Below are positions 23,490 through 34,571 of a DNA stretch of 64,000 nucleotides, in pieces. The first letter of the stretch is position 1. Each line of letters opens with the position of its first letter. A model generated the notes under the pieces. It was not told the DNA's origin, made no database searches, and saw only the letters and a list, made by a program, of their open reading frames with translations. The stretch spans positions 165,269-229,268 of the forward strand of contig NZ_FZOR01000008.1 in the NCBI RefSeq assembly GCF_900188445.1, read 5' to 3'. Source of the stretch: Actinomadura meyerae. Lineage in GTDB: Bacteria; Actinomycetota; Actinomycetes; Streptosporangiales; Streptosporangiaceae. A program made the translations under genes and the position numbers.

Positions 23490-25259
23490 ATGAACAAAAT
23501 GAGACCAATCGCGGTCTTCGCGGCCGGGGTGGTCGCGGCCGCGGGGCTCGCCGCCTGCGGCGGCGGCGACTCGGGCGGCGGCTCGGGCAGCGGCCCGGGC
23601 TACAACGCCGGCGTCAACGACGTCGTCAACAAGTCGGACAAGAAGGGCGGCACCCTCAAGCTCGCCGAGTCCGACGACTTCGACTCGCCGGACCCGGGCA
23701 ACACGTACTACGCCTACTCGCAGAACCTCGCCCGCCTCTACGGGCGCGGCCTGACGACGTTCAAGCCCGCCGCCGGGCAGGAGAGCCTGCAGGTCGTCCC
23801 GGACCTCGCCACCGACCTGGGCACGTCCAGCGACGGCGGCAAGACCTGGACGTACAAGCTGCGGACCGGCGTCAAGTACGACGACGGCACCGCGGTCACC
23901 TCCAAGGACGTGAAGTACGCGGTCGAGCGCAGCAACTTCTCCAAGGAGCTGCAGCTCGGTCCGAAGTACTTCAAGCAGTACCTCGTGGACAACAAGCCCG
24001 CCTACAAGGGCCCCTACGATGACAAGTCCGACGAGGGCCTGAAGTCGATCGAGACCCCCGACGACCAGACGATCGTGTTCCACCTCAAGGAGCCGTTCGC
24101 CGAGTTCGACTACCTGGTCGCCATGTCGCAGACGATGCCCGTGCCGAAGGCCAAGGACACCGGCCTGAAGTACGAGAACGCCATCGTCTCGTCCGGCCCG
24201 TACAAGGTCGACAACTACACGCGCGGCAAGTCCATGACGCTGTCGCGCAACCCGAACTGGAACCAGAGCACGGACCCGATCCGCAAGGCCCTGCCTGACA
24301 AGATCGAGATCCAGCTCAAGCAGAACGCCGACGACATCGACCAGCGCCTGCTCGCGGGCTCGCTGGACATGGACATGGCCGGCGTCGGCGTCCAGTCGGG
24401 CACCCAGCCGAAGGTGCTGGCCGACGAGCAGAAGCCGTACGTGGACAACCCCGTCCAGGGCTTCCTGCGGTTCATGTCGCTGAACGTGCACGTCAAGCCG
24501 CTGGACAACGTCCACTGCCGGATCGCCGTGCAGTACGCGACCGACAAGGTCGCCGCGCAGACCGCCTACGGAGGCCCGCTGGCCGGCGGTGACGTCGCCA
24601 CCACGGTGCTGCCCCCCTCGGTCGACGGCTACACCAAGTTCGACCTGTACCCGCAGAAGCAGGCCGCGGGCGGCAACGGCCTCGACGACGCCACGCTGAA
24701 CAAGGCCAAGGAGGAGCTGAAGGCCTGCGGCCAGCCCAACGGCTTCAGCACCAAGATCTCGGCCCGGTCCGACCGGCCGAAGGAAGTCGCCATGGCCCAG
24801 GCGATCCAGCAGAGCCTGGCCAAGGTCGGCATCAAGGTCGACCTGGTGCAGTTCCCGGCCGGTGACTACTTCAACAAGTACGTCGGCGTGCCGAAGTACG
24901 TGCACGAGCACGGTGTCGGCATGATGATCATGGCGTGGGCGGCCGACTGGCCGACCGGCTACGGATTCCTCGCCCAGATCACCCACGGTGACGCCATCAA
25001 GCCGTCCGGCGGCAACAACCTGGCCGAGCTGGACGACCCCAAGGTCAACGACGGCCTCGACGCGGCCATCGCCAACCAGGACAAGGCCGCCCGCACGAAG
25101 GCGTACGGCGAGATCGACAAGCTGATCATGGGGACCGCCACCGAGGTGCCGCTGATCTACGCCAAGGCGCTGATGTACCGGCCCAAGCGCGTCACCAACG
25201 CCGGTATCACCTACGCCTACGGCGGCATGTACGACTACCTGAACATGGGCGTGGAGTAA
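23490..25259 (+). CDS. Oligopeptide-binding lipoprotein (SBP_bac_5 family)
   Basis: 589 residues from ATG 23490. A lipoprotein signal peptide ends in the lipobox 'LAAC' with Cys about 22 residues in, followed by a Gly/Ser linker. The mature part has the SBP family 5 layout: 'PDLATDLGTSSDGGKTWTYKLR' (in parts), 'VTSKDVKYAVER', 'FHLKEPFAEFDYL', and the C-terminal 'GIKVDLVQFPAGDYFNKY'. It captures peptides outside the membrane and delivers them to the OppBC channel. Codon use is strongly biased to C-ending optimal codons, as expected for a highly expressed binding protein. Confidence 0.94.
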   Translation: MNKMRPIAVFAAGVVAAAGLAACGGGDSGGGSGSGPGYNAGVNDVVNKSDKKGGTLKLAESDDFDSPDPGNTYYAYSQNLARLYGRGLTTFKPAAGQESLQVVPDLATDLGTSSDGGKTWTYKLRTGVKYDDGTAVTSKDVKYAVERSNFSKELQLGPKYFKQYLVDNKPAYKGPYDDKSDEGLKSIETPDDQTIVFHLKEPFAEFDYLVAMSQTMPVPKAKDTGLKYENAIVSSGPYKVDNYTRGKSMTLSRNPNWNQSTDPIRKALPDKIEIQLKQNADDIDQRLLAGSLDMDMAGVGVQSGTQPKVLADEQKPYVDNPVQGFLRFMSLNVHVKPLDNVHCRIAVQYATDKVAAQTAYGGPLAGGDVATTVLPPSVDGYTKFDLYPQKQAAGGNGLDDATLNKAKEELKACGQPNGFSTKISARSDRPKEVAMAQAIQQSLAKVGIKVDLVQFPAGDYFNKYVGVPKYVHEHGVGMMIMAWAADWPTGYGFLAQITHGDAIKPSGGNNLAELDDPKVNDGLDAAIANQDKAARTKAYGEIDKLIMGTATEVPLIYAKALMYRPKRVTNAGITYAYGGMYDYLNMGVE

Positions 25260-25311
25260 CACTCCAACTCGTCCGTGAGTCCATCTGAAGGCAGGTGAAG
25301 GCGAAAGCCCC

Positions 25312-25349
25312 CCGGCCGTGACCGAGCCCACAGGCCCGGTCACGGCCGG
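25312..25349 (+). terminator. Hairpin between binding-protein and permease genes
   Basis: 13-bp perfect arms (25312-25324, 25337-25349) with no T-run, immediately before the permease start. It probably protects the upstream mRNA or attenuates, giving excess binding protein over permease. Confidence 0.5.
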
Positions 25350-25352
25350 CGG

Positions 25353-26380
<1,028 letters not shown>

Positions 26381-26381
<1 letters not shown>

Positions 26382-27448
26382 TGACCGGCACCGCGCCCGC
26401 CGCGGACACCGCGGCCACCGGCGAGGCTCCCACCGCGTTCCTCGACGTCCGCGACCTGAAGATCCACTTCCCGACCGACGACGGCCTGGTGAAGTCGGTG
26501 GACGGCCTGTCGTTCCAGCTGGAGCGCGGCCGCACCCTCGGCATCGTCGGCGAGTCCGGCTCGGGCAAGAGCGTCACCAGCCTCGGCATCCTCGGCCTGC
26601 ACAACAAGCGCAACGCCGACGTGTCCGGGGAGATCTGGCTGAACGGCAAGGAGCTCGTCGGCGCCTCGCAGGCCGAGGTGCGCCGCCTCCGCGGCCGCGA
26701 CATGGCGATGATCTTCCAGGATCCGCTGTCGGCGATGCACCCGTTCTACACCGTCGGCGCGCAGATCATCGAGGCGTACCGGGTCCACAACGACGTGTCG
26801 AAGCAGGTCGCGCGCAAGCACGCGATCGACATGCTCGGCCGCGTCGGCATCCCCAAGCCGGACAAGCGGGTCGACGACTACCCGCACCAGTTCTCCGGCG
26901 GCATGCGGCAGCGCGCGATGATCGCGATGGCGCTGTCCTGCGACCCGGAGCTGCTGATCGCCGACGAGCCGACGACGGCGCTGGACGTGACCGTCCAGGC
27001 GCAGATCCTGGACCTGATCCGCGACCTGCAGCAGGAGTTCAACTCCGCCGTCATCATGATCACCCACGATCTCGGGGTGGTCGCCGAGCTGTCGGACGAC
27101 ATCCTGGTGATGTACGCCGGCCGCGCCGTGGAGTACGCCTCGGTCGACGACGCCTTCCACCGGCCGCTGCACCCCTACACCTGGGGGCTGCTCGGCTCGA
27201 TGCCGCGCCTGGACCGGGAGCGCAGCGAGCGGCTCATGCCGATCAAGGGGTCGCCGCCGAGCCTGATCAACGTCCCGTCCGGGTGCGCGTTCCATCCGCG
27301 CTGCCCCTACAAGGACCTCAACGGCGACAAGAGCACGACCGTGCGGCCCGAACTGGTCGAGGTCGAGCCCGGCCACAAGGCGGCGTGCCATCTCCCGCTG
27401 GAGAAGAAGCGCGAGATCTGGAACGACGAGATCCGGCCGAAGCTGTGA
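26381..27448 (+). CDS. Oligopeptide ABC transporter ATPase, OppD type
   Basis: 355 residues from ATG 26381, coupled to the permease gene. Walker A 'GESGSGKS', Q-loop 'MIFQDP', signature '[15 protein letters not shown]', Walker B '[12 protein letters not shown]', and the H-loop 'MITHDLGVV'. The C-terminal oligopeptide-ABC extension has the Cys motif 'CAFHPRCPY ... ACHLP', which in related Opp/Dpp ATPases binds an Fe-S cluster. It energises peptide import together with the OppF-type ATPase. Confidence 0.94.
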
Positions 27449-27471
27449 CGAGCACGGGTGGGAACGAGACT

Positions 27472-28605
27472 GTGAGCACATCGAAGACACCGGGCGGCGA
27501 GACCCCGGCCGCGTCCGCCGAGCCCGCGGCGGCCCGCCCCGCACAGGGCGAGCCGCTGCTGGAGGTGGACAACCTCGGCAAGCACTTCCCCGTCACCGCG
27601 GGGCTGCTGCGCCGGCAGGTCGCGGCGGTGAAGGCCGTCGACGGCGTGTCGTTCTCGGTCCGCAAGGGCGAGACCCTCGGGCTGGTGGGGGAGTCCGGCT
27701 GCGGCAAGTCCACCACCGGCCGCATGATCATGCGGCTGCTGGACCCCAGCTTCGGGACGATCAGGTTCGAGGGGCAGGACATCACCCGGATGTCGCAGAG
27801 CCGGCTCCGGCCGCTCCGCCGCGACCTCCAGATGATCTTCCAGGACCCGTACTCGTCGCTGAACCCGCGCAAGACCGTCGGCGCGATCGTCGGGGCCCCG
27901 TTCCGGCTGCAGAACATCGAGGCCAAGCAGGGCGTCAAGAAGGCCGTCCAGGAGATCCTGGAGCTCGTCGGCCTCAACCCCGAGCACTACAACCGGTACC
28001 CGCACGAGTTCTCCGGCGGGCAGCGGCAGCGCATCGGGATCGCCCGGACCCTGGCCCTGAAGCCGAAGCTGATCGTCGCGGACGAGCCGGTGTCGGCGCT
28101 GGACGTGTCGGTGCAGGCGCAGGTCGTCAACCTGCTGGAGGACCTGCAGGACGAGCTCGACCTCACCTACGTGGTGATCGCGCACGACCTGTCGGTCGTC
28201 CGGCACATCTCCGACCGCGTCGCCGTCATGTACCTCGGCAAGATCGTCGAGGTGGCGGACCGCGCGGACCTGTACCAGCGGCCCATGCACCCCTACACCA
28301 ACGCGCTGCTGTCGGCGGTCCCGATCCCGGACCCGAGCGAGCGCGAGGGCCGGGAGCGGATCCGGCTGCAGGGCGACGTGCCGAGCCCGCTCGACCCGCC
28401 GCCCGCGTGCCGGTTCCACACCCGGTGCTGGAAGGCGCAGGACATCTGCAAGCAGGTCGAGCCGCCGCTGGTGGAGCTCAGCCCCGGCCACCAGGCCGCC
28501 TGCCACTTCCCGGAGAACACCACGGTCAGCGCGACCGACGCGGTCGCCAAGGCCGCGGTGGCCCCCGGCGGCGCCCCGGCCGAGACCGAGCCCGCCACCG
28601 ACTGA
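27472..28605 (+). CDS. Oligopeptide ABC transporter ATPase, OppF type
   Basis: 377 residues from GTG 27472 (GGTGGGAACG upstream); a GTG at 27445 overlapping the previous stop is an alternative. Walker A 'GESGCGKS', Q-loop '[13 protein letters not shown]' (the OppF marker), signature '[14 protein letters not shown]', Walker B '[12 protein letters not shown]'. The Cys-containing tail '[15 protein letters not shown] ... ACHFP' matches the oligopeptide family extension. It is the last gene of the operon and is followed by a strong bidirectional terminator. Confidence 0.94.
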   Translation: MSTSKTPGGETPAASAEPAAARPAQGEPLLEVDNLGKHFPVTAGLLRRQVAAVKAVDGVSFSVRKGETLGLVGESGCGKSTTGRMIMRLLDPSFGTIRFEGQDITRMSQSRLRPLRRDLQMIFQDPYSSLNPRKTVGAIVGAPFRLQNIEAKQGVKKAVQEILELVGLNPEHYNRYPHEFSGGQRQRIGIARTLALKPKLIVADEPVSALDVSVQAQVVNLLEDLQDELDLTYVVIAHDLSVVRHISDRVAVMYLGKIVEVADRADLYQRPMHPYTNALLSAVPIPDPSEREGRERIRLQGDVPSPLDPPPACRFHTRCWKAQDICKQVEPPLVELSPGHQAACHFPENTTVSATDAVAKAAVAPGGAPAETEPATD

Positions 28606-28660
28606 CCCGGGCCGCTCCGGCGCCCGGCGCGCCCGCCGGGCAACCGGCGACAGGCACGAC

Positions 28661-28704
28661 GGAAAGGACCCGCCCCCTCCGCTCGGAGGGGGCGGGTCCT
28701 TTCC
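28661..28704. terminator. Perfect 20-bp bidirectional terminator
   Basis: Arms 28661-28680 and 28685-28704 are perfectly complementary around a 4-nt loop. T-rich ends on both strands (TCCTTTCC) let it serve the opp operon and the convergent FtsX-type gene. Confidence 0.8.
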
Positions 28705-28723
28705 GTTTCCCGGCCGCCGGCTA

Positions 28724-31228
28724 CTACTCGGTGGAGATGGCCTTGAGGACGTCCATGCGCCCCGCCCGCCACGCGGGCCACAGCGCCGCCAGCACGCCGA
28801 TCAGCGCCGCGACCACCAGGTACACCCCCAGCGTCGCGTACGGGACGGCGAGGACCTCCAGGCCCTGGTCGATCAGCGCCCGCTGCGCCGCCGCGCCGAA
28901 CGCCACCCCGATGGCCATGCCGAGCAGCGCCCCGAACACCGCGATCATGATGGACTCCAGCCGGATCATGCGGCGCAGCTGCCGCCGGGAGATCCCGATC
29001 GCGCGCAGCAGCCCGATCTCCCGGGTCCGCTCGATCACCGACAGCGCCAGGGTGTTGATCACCCCCACCGCCGCGATGATCACCGACATGACCAGCAGGA
29101 TGGTCAGGCCCGTCACGAGCCCGTCGATCTGCTTGCGGGCGTTGTCCTTCAGCTCCGCCTGGTCGGAGACCTCCAGGTTCGGGTACGCCTGGACGGCCCG
29201 GTCCAGCGCCGCCATCGTCGCCGCGTCCGTGCGCTCCGCGTCCACCACCATGACCGACACCGTGGGCCGCGCGGTGTGCCGCAGGTGCGCCTGCTCGGCC
29301 ACCACCCGCGGGCCGATCAGGTTGCTCTTGGTGTACACGCCGGTCAGCGTCAGCCGCTCGGTCGCGCCGTCGGCGAACCGCATCGGCACCGCCGTCCCGA
29401 CCTTCCAGCCGCGGTCCTTCGCGGTGTCCTCGTCCACCATGATCGACGACGGGCCGCCGGACGCCGTGCCCGACACCATCTTCAGCCGCGCGGCCTTCGC
29501 CACGCCCGCCAGGTCGCCGGCCATGTAGTACACGTCCTTGCCCTCGATCTGGGCGCGGGCGTCATAGGTCGGCGTGACCGCCACCACCCCGGGCGTCTGC
29601 TCGATCTTGCGGCGCGCCTCGGCGTTCACCCCGCCGGGGCCCTGCGACTGCACCAGGTAGTCCGCGCCGAACTGGGCGTCCACCTGCTCGTCGATCGACG
29701 CCCGCATCGTCGCGCCGAGCACGTTCACCGTGGTGATCAGCCCGAGGCCGATCATCAGCGCGGCGGCCGTCGCCGCGGTGCGGCGCGGGTTGCGCAGTGC
29801 GTTCTGCCGCGCCAGCCGCCCGGGGGAGCCCATCAGCCGCGCGGCCGGGGCGCCGAGCACCCGCAGCACCGGCACGCTGATCACCGGCGCGAGCATCGTG
29901 ATGCCGACGAACACCGCGAGGGCGCCCACGCCGACCAGCGCGATCGGGGTGCCGCCCCCGCCGGCCAGCCCCACCGCGATCAGGCCCGCCCCGGCCAGGG
30001 TCAGCAGCGACCCGAGCGCCACCCGGATCCGCAGCGACCGCTGCGGCAGCGCCACGTCGTCGCGCATCGCCGCGACCGGCGGGATCTTCGCGGCGCGCCG
30101 CGCCGGGAAGTACGCCGACACCACCGTCACCACGATCCCCACCGCGTACGACCAGATCACCGGCGTCACGGTGAACGTCAGGCCGCCCTGCCCGGCGTCG
30201 CCCATCTGCGACTGCAGCAGCGACGCCAGCCCCGCCCCGGCCGCCAGGCCGAGCGTCGACCCGACCACGCCGACCGCGACGGCCTCGCCGATCACCGCCC
30301 GCGTCACCTGCCCGCGCGCCGCGCCGACCGCGCGCAGCAGCGCCAGCTCACGGGTCCGCTGCGCGACGAGCATCGAGAACGTGTTGAAGATGATGAACGC
30401 CCCGACGAAGATCGAGATCAGCGCGAACACCAGCAGGAACGTCCGGAAGAACCCCATCATCTGCGCGACGTCGCTCTTGGACTCCTCGCGCAGCTGCTCG
30501 CCGGTGACGGCCTCCAGGTTCTGCGGCAGCACCTTCGCGACCCGGTCCCGCAGCTCCGCCTGCGACGGCCCGGACGACCCCATCTGGACGTCGGAGAAGT
30601 ATCCGGGCTTCAGCATCAGCTTCTGCGCCGTCGGCGTGTCGAACGCCGTGACGGTCGCGCCCATCAGGTTCCCGGTGTCGATCAGCCCGACGACCTTCAT
30701 CCGAGCGGGCGGGCCCGCGGTGAGGACCCGCGTGGTGTCCCCGACGGCGAGCTTGCCCTTCTTCGCGGTCGCCGCGTCGATGATCACCTCGTGCGGCCCG
30801 CGCGGCGCGCGGCCCGCCGACAGGTCGTAGGTCCCGTCGCCGCCCGTCCAGTTCACGCCGAGCTGCGGCGGCCCGTTCTGCGGCGTCCCGACGATCTTGC
30901 CGTCCTTGCCGACGACCGCCGCGTACCCGTTGACGTTGCCCTGGGGGTCCTTGACGCCCTCGACGCCCTCCAGCGCCTTCAGCACGCTCGCCGGGACCGG
31001 CTGCGCCGCGACGCCGTCGGTGTCGCCGCCGACGACCTTCTTGGCCCGCACGTCCACGGCCACGTTCGTGCCGATCCGGCTGAACAGGTCGTCGAACTGC
31101 TTGTTCATGCTGTCGGTGAAGATCAGCGTGCCGGCGACGAACGCCACGCCGAGGATCACCGCGACCGCCGTCAGCACCAATCTGATCTTGTGCGCCGCGA
31201 GGTTGCGCAGCGTGACCCTGCCCATCAT
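28724..31228 (-). CDS. FtsX-domain ABC permease (MacB/LolC type)
   Basis: 834 residues from ATG 31228. The N-terminal membrane helix 'LVLTAVAVILGVAFVAGTLIF' (in parts) is followed by a large extracytoplasmic domain. A first FtsX unit of three helices ('FALISIFVGAFIIFNTFSMLVAQRTRELALLRAVGA', in parts), a second extracytoplasmic domain, and a second FtsX unit at the C-terminus ('VIERTREIGLLRAIGISRRQLRRMI', in parts) complete it. The start overlaps the stop of the ATPase gene (ATGA). It exports or mechanically transmits; in actinobacteria such pairs often export lipids or antibiotics under two-component control. Confidence 0.93.
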   Translation of the reverse strand: MMGRVTLRNLAAHKIRLVLTAVAVILGVAFVAGTLIFTDSMNKQFDDLFSRIGTNVAVDVRAKKVVGGDTDGVAAQPVPASVLKALEGVEGVKDPQGNVNGYAAVVGKDGKIVGTPQNGPPQLGVNWTGGDGTYDLSAGRAPRGPHEVIIDAATAKKGKLAVGDTTRVLTAGPPARMKVVGLIDTGNLMGATVTAFDTPTAQKLMLKPGYFSDVQMGSSGPSQAELRDRVAKVLPQNLEAVTGEQLREESKSDVAQMMGFFRTFLLVFALISIFVGAFIIFNTFSMLVAQRTRELALLRAVGAARGQVTRAVIGEAVAVGVVGSTLGLAAGAGLASLLQSQMGDAGQGGLTFTVTPVIWSYAVGIVVTVVSAYFPARRAAKIPPVAAMRDDVALPQRSLRIRVALGSLLTLAGAGLIAVGLAGGGGTPIALVGVGALAVFVGITMLAPVISVPVLRVLGAPAARLMGSPGRLARQNALRNPRRTAATAAALMIGLGLITTVNVLGATMRASIDEQVDAQFGADYLVQSQGPGGVNAEARRKIEQTPGVVAVTPTYDARAQIEGKDVYYMAGDLAGVAKAARLKMVSGTASGGPSSIMVDEDTAKDRGWKVGTAVPMRFADGATERLTLTGVYTKSNLIGPRVVAEQAHLRHTARPTVSVMVVDAERTDAATMAALDRAVQAYPNLEVSDQAELKDNARKQIDGLVTGLTILLVMSVIIAAVGVINTLALSVIERTREIGLLRAIGISRRQLRRMIRLESIMIAVFGALLGMAIGVAFGAAAQRALIDQGLEVLAVPYATLGVYLVVAALIGVLAALWPAWRAGRMDVLKAISTE

Positions 31229-32037
31229 CGCGCCGAGACCTCCGCGCCCGCCGCCGGCGCCGCGCCGTCGAAGCCCTTCATCCGCTCCAGGACGCGCTCC
31301 GCCGTCGGCTCGGCCATCGTGTCGACGATCTGCCCGTCCGACAGGAACAGCACCTGGTCGGCGTACGCCGCCGCCGACGGGTCGTGCGTGACCATCACGA
31401 TCGTCTGGCCCATGCGCCGCACCGAGTCGCGCAGGAAGCCGAGCACCTCCGCGCCCGACCGCGAGTCGAGGTTGCCCGTCGGCTCGTCCGCGAAGATGAT
31501 CTCCGGGCGGGACGCCAGCGCGCGGGCGCACGCCACCCGCTGCTGCTGCCCGCCCGACAGCTCCGACGGGCGGTGCTTCAGCCGCGGCCGCAGCCCCACC
31601 GTGTCGATGACCAGGTCCAGCCACTCGCGGTCGGCCTTGCGGCCCGCGATGTCCATCGGCAGCGTGATGTTCTCCAGCGCCGTCAGCGTCGGCACGAGGT
31701 TGAACGCCTGGAAGATGAAACCGACCTTGTCGCGGCGCAGCCGCGTCAGCTGCTTGTCCTTCAGCGCGGTCAGCTCGGTGCCGCCGATGAAGACCTGCCC
31801 GGAGTCGACCGAGTCCAGCCCCGCCATGCAGTGCATCAGCGTGGACTTGCCCGACCCCGACGGGCCCATGATCGCGGTGAAGCGGCCGCGGGGGATGCCG
31901 ACCGTGACCCCGTCGAGCGCGACGACCTGGGCGTCGCCGCGCCCGTACACCTTCGCGATCTGCTGGGTCCGTGCGGCGAAGTCGCCCGCCCCGGGCGCGG
32001 AACCCGCGCCGGCGGTCGAAGGGGCGGTGTTCGTCAC
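31225..32037 (-). CDS. ABC transporter ATPase (MacB/LolD type)
   Basis: 270 residues from GTG 32037 with GGAG 7 nt upstream. A 30-residue Pro/Ala-rich lead precedes the nucleotide-binding domain. Walker A 'GPSGSGKST', Q-loop 'FIFQAFNLVPTLTA' (LolD-type), signature 'LSGGQQQRVACARAL', Walker B 'IIFADEPTGNLD', H-loop 'VTHDPSAAAYAD'. It partners the FtsX permease that follows with a 4-nt overlap. The upstream two-component genes on the same strand are the likely regulators. Confidence 0.94.
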   Translation of the reverse strand: MTNTAPSTAGAGSAPGAGDFAARTQQIAKVYGRGDAQVVALDGVTVGIPRGRFTAIMGPSGSGKSTLMHCMAGLDSVDSGQVFIGGTELTALKDKQLTRLRRDKVGFIFQAFNLVPTLTALENITLPMDIAGRKADREWLDLVIDTVGLRPRLKHRPSELSGGQQQRVACARALASRPEIIFADEPTGNLDSRSGAEVLGFLRDSVRRMGQTIVMVTHDPSAAAYADQVLFLSDGQIVDTMAEPTAERVLERMKGFDGAAPAAGAEVSAR

Positions 32038-32325
32038 TGGAGACTCCCGTGTGTAGTGGACTGAACGGTTCCGGACCGCGCACCGAGCCCCCGGGCGATC
32101 CGACACCCAGAACACTAGAAGTCCACCCAACCCGAAGGATGCACCCCAGGAACGGACTTGCCGGTCCACCCCTGGCAGGAGGCACCCTCCACCCGTCGTC
32201 CTCCGGGAGTAGTCTCCGCGGGGCCCGGCGTCAGGGACGTCTCAGGGACCGACCCTGAGACACCGGCCGGGGACCACCGCCCCGACCGGCCGCGACGGCC
32301 GCGCCCGCACCCCGGAGGGCGCCGC

Positions 32326-33006
32326 TCAGCTCTGCCCCGGCCTGCTCAGACCCGTCTCGTACGCGTACACGACCGCCTGCACCCGGTCCCGCAGCCCCAG
32401 CTTCGCCAGGACGTTCCCGACATGCGTCTTCACGGTCGTCTCGCTCACCACCAGCTCCGCCGCGATCTCCGCGTTCGACTGCCCCCGCGCCACGTGCGAC
32501 AGCACCTCCCGCTCCCGCTCGGTCAGCGTGTCCAGCCCCGGCGGCGGCGACTGGTCCCGCACCGCCGGCAGCCGCGTCGCGAACTTGTCCAGCAGCCGCC
32601 GCGTCACCGACGGCGCCACGATCGCGTCGCCCGCCGCCACGATCCGGATCGCCTGCACCAGGTCCTCCGGCGGCGAGTCCTTCAGCAGGAACCCCGACGC
32701 CCCCGCCCGCACCGCCTCGATCACGTACTCGTCCAGGTCGAACGTCGTCAGGATCAGCACCTTCGGATCGTGCGACGCCGCGCCCTCCCGGATGATCCGC
32801 CGGGTCGCCTCGATGCCGTCCACGCCCGGCATCCGGATGTCCATCAGCACCACGTCCGGCAGCAGCGACCGCGTCATCTCCACCGCCGCCGCGCCGTCCC
32901 CGGCCTCGCCGACCACCGCGATGTCGGCCTCCGCCTCCAGGATCAGCCGGAACCCCGTCCGCAGCAGCGGCTGGTCGTCCACGAGCAGCACCCGCACCGC
33001 GCTCAT
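32326..33006 (-). CDS. NarL/LuxR-type response regulator
   Basis: 226 residues from ATG 33006. The receiver domain has the acidic pair in 'VLLVDDQPLLRTGF', the phosphoacceptor Asp in 'VVLMDIRMPGVDG', a Thr in 'LILTTFD' and a Lys in 'LLKDSPPEDL'. The C-terminal LuxR HTH is 'LTEREREVLSHVARGQSNAEIAAELVVSETTVKTHVGNVLAKL' (in parts). It is activated by the histidine kinase encoded 167 bp upstream and probably drives the ABC pair downstream. Confidence 0.95.
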   Translation of the reverse strand: MSAVRVLLVDDQPLLRTGFRLILEAEADIAVVGEAGDGAAAVEMTRSLLPDVVLMDIRMPGVDGIEATRRIIREGAASHDPKVLILTTFDLDEYVIEAVRAGASGFLLKDSPPEDLVQAIRIVAAGDAIVAPSVTRRLLDKFATRLPAVRDQSPPPGLDTLTEREREVLSHVARGQSNAEIAAELVVSETTVKTHVGNVLAKLGLRDRVQAVVYAYETGLSRPGQS

Positions 33007-33172
33007 CGCGGCACCCCCGCCGGCCGCGCCGCCCCGGCCGGACGCGCCCGGCCGCCCCGCCACCCGCACGGTCGCTCCATCGTTCCCGCTCCTCGCCTCA
33101 CGACGCTCCTGCCTACCCTCCCGCCCACCGGCGGCCGACCGGCCGGCCGGGAGCACACGCCCTTAGCGGGAC

Positions 33173-34396
33173 TCACGCCTCCAGGGGGAAGCGGGCCCGC
33201 ACACCGAACCCGCCGCCGACCCGCGGCCCGATCCTCAACTCGCCACCGTACAGCGCCACACGCTCGTACATGCCGACCAGACCGTGCCCCGGATTGTCGC
33301 CGTTGTCCGCCATGATCGTCGCCGTGCCGCGCCCGTCGTCCTCGACCTCCACCGTCAGGTCGGCATCGCCGTAGTACAGCCGCACCCACGCCCGCGCCTG
33401 CGGGCCCGCGTGCTTCAGCGTGTTCGTCAGCGCCTCCTGGATCAGCCGGAACGCCGCCACGTCCACCCCCGGCGACGGCGACCGCGCCTCACCCTCGATC
33501 CACAGCTGCACCGACAGCCCCGTCTCCCGCACATGGTCCAGCAGCTCCCCGAGATCGCCCAGGCCCGGCTGCGGCGCCAGCTCCCGGCCCGCCTGCTCGG
33601 CGTCCCGGTCCGTGCGCAGCACCCCCACGATCCGCCGCATCTCGCTCAGCGCCGTCCGCCCGACCTCCTCGATCGTGGACATCGCCTCCCGCGCGCTCCC
33701 CGGATCCCGGTCGATGATCCGCCGCGCCGCCCCCGCCTGCACCGTCATCACGCTCACATGGTGCGCCACCACGTCGTGCAGCTCCCGCGCGATCCGCGAC
33801 CGCTCCTCGATCCGCGCCGCCCGCGCGTCGGTGCCCCGCGCCCGCTCCAGCCGCGCCGCCCGGTCCTCCAGCTCGGTGAAGTACGCGCGCCGCAGCCGCA
33901 GGCTCCGCCCCAGCATCCACACGCCGATCACCAGCGCCGAATCGGTGATGACCACCACCGGCTCCAGCGACACCGGCAGCACCAGCAGGTACACCAGGAA
34001 GTACACGAACCCGGCCACCCCGCCCAGCGCGCTCTGCGCCAGCCCCCGGTGCGCCGCGACGCCGTACACCGCGATCAGGAACGCCACCACTTCCGGCACG
34101 CTCGGCGGATACCGCAGCACCGCCCCGACCATCCCGCCGCCGACGATGAACAGCAGCACCGGCAGCGGATGCCTCCGCCGCCACGCCAGCGCCGCCACCA
34201 CCGCGGCCACCAGCAGCGCGTTCCACACGTCCGGCGTCCGGAAGCCCGCGAACTCCTCACCCCGCGGAAGCTCCTCCAGCCACAGCTGCGGCAGCCCCAC
34301 CAGCAGCAGCCCGACCGCCAGCAGAGCGTCGGCCGCCATCGGACGCGCCTGCAGCCAGGCACGAGCGGCATGAAGACCACGGATGCGGGGTGACAC
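33173..34396 (-). CDS. Sensor histidine kinase (NarX/DesK-like)
   Basis: The GTG at 34396 is preferred: TAGGGT ends 7 nt upstream, giving a leaderless mRNA of 407 codons. A GTG 9 nt further upstream would overlap that -10. The N-terminal half has five to six membrane helices ('ADALLAVGLLLVGLPQLWL', 'NALLVAAVVAALAW' and others) and no large sensor domain. A HisKA_3 domain follows with the H-box 'RIARELHDVVAHHVSVMTV' and a HATPase_c domain with 'LIQEALTNTLKHA' (N-box) and 'DDGRG'. It senses an unknown, probably membrane or cell-wall, signal. Confidence 0.92.
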   Translation of the reverse strand: MSPRIRGLHAARAWLQARPMAADALLAVGLLLVGLPQLWLEELPRGEEFAGFRTPDVWNALLVAAVVAALAWRRRHPLPVLLFIVGGGMVGAVLRYPPSVPEVVAFLIAVYGVAAHRGLAQSALGGVAGFVYFLVYLLVLPVSLEPVVVITDSALVIGVWMLGRSLRLRRAYFTELEDRAARLERARGTDARAARIEERSRIARELHDVVAHHVSVMTVQAGAARRIIDRDPGSAREAMSTIEEVGRTALSEMRRIVGVLRTDRDAEQAGRELAPQPGLGDLGELLDHVRETGLSVQLWIEGEARSPSPGVDVAAFRLIQEALTNTLKHAGPQARAWVRLYYGDADLTVEVEDDGRGTATIMADNGDNPGHGLVGMYERVALYGGELRIGPRVGGGFGVRARFPLEA

Positions 34397-34403
34397 GACA
34401 CTC

Positions 34404-34409
34404 ACCCTA
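34404..34409 (-). promoter_or_regulatory. -10 element of a leaderless promoter (histidine kinase)
   Basis: TAGGGT on the minus strand ends 7 nt before GTG 34396. Confidence 0.45.
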
Positions 34410-34571
34410 GGAGGTCACGGCAGATCCCCGACCCTCCTGCACGCGGATCCGCGGTCATCCCCAAGGATGAGCCCGCCCCGCCCTCGCGGACAAGCGCCTC
34501 ACCGCCCTCAGGACATGCGGCCCCGGCTTCACGGGCGCGTGCCCCCGCAGGCCCGCAGGCCCGCAGGCCCG

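Noticed and set aside
28724..32037. Two FtsX-type ABC systems as a recent duplication.
   Set aside because: The two permeases share architecture only; their sequences differ widely, and their regulators are of different classes.
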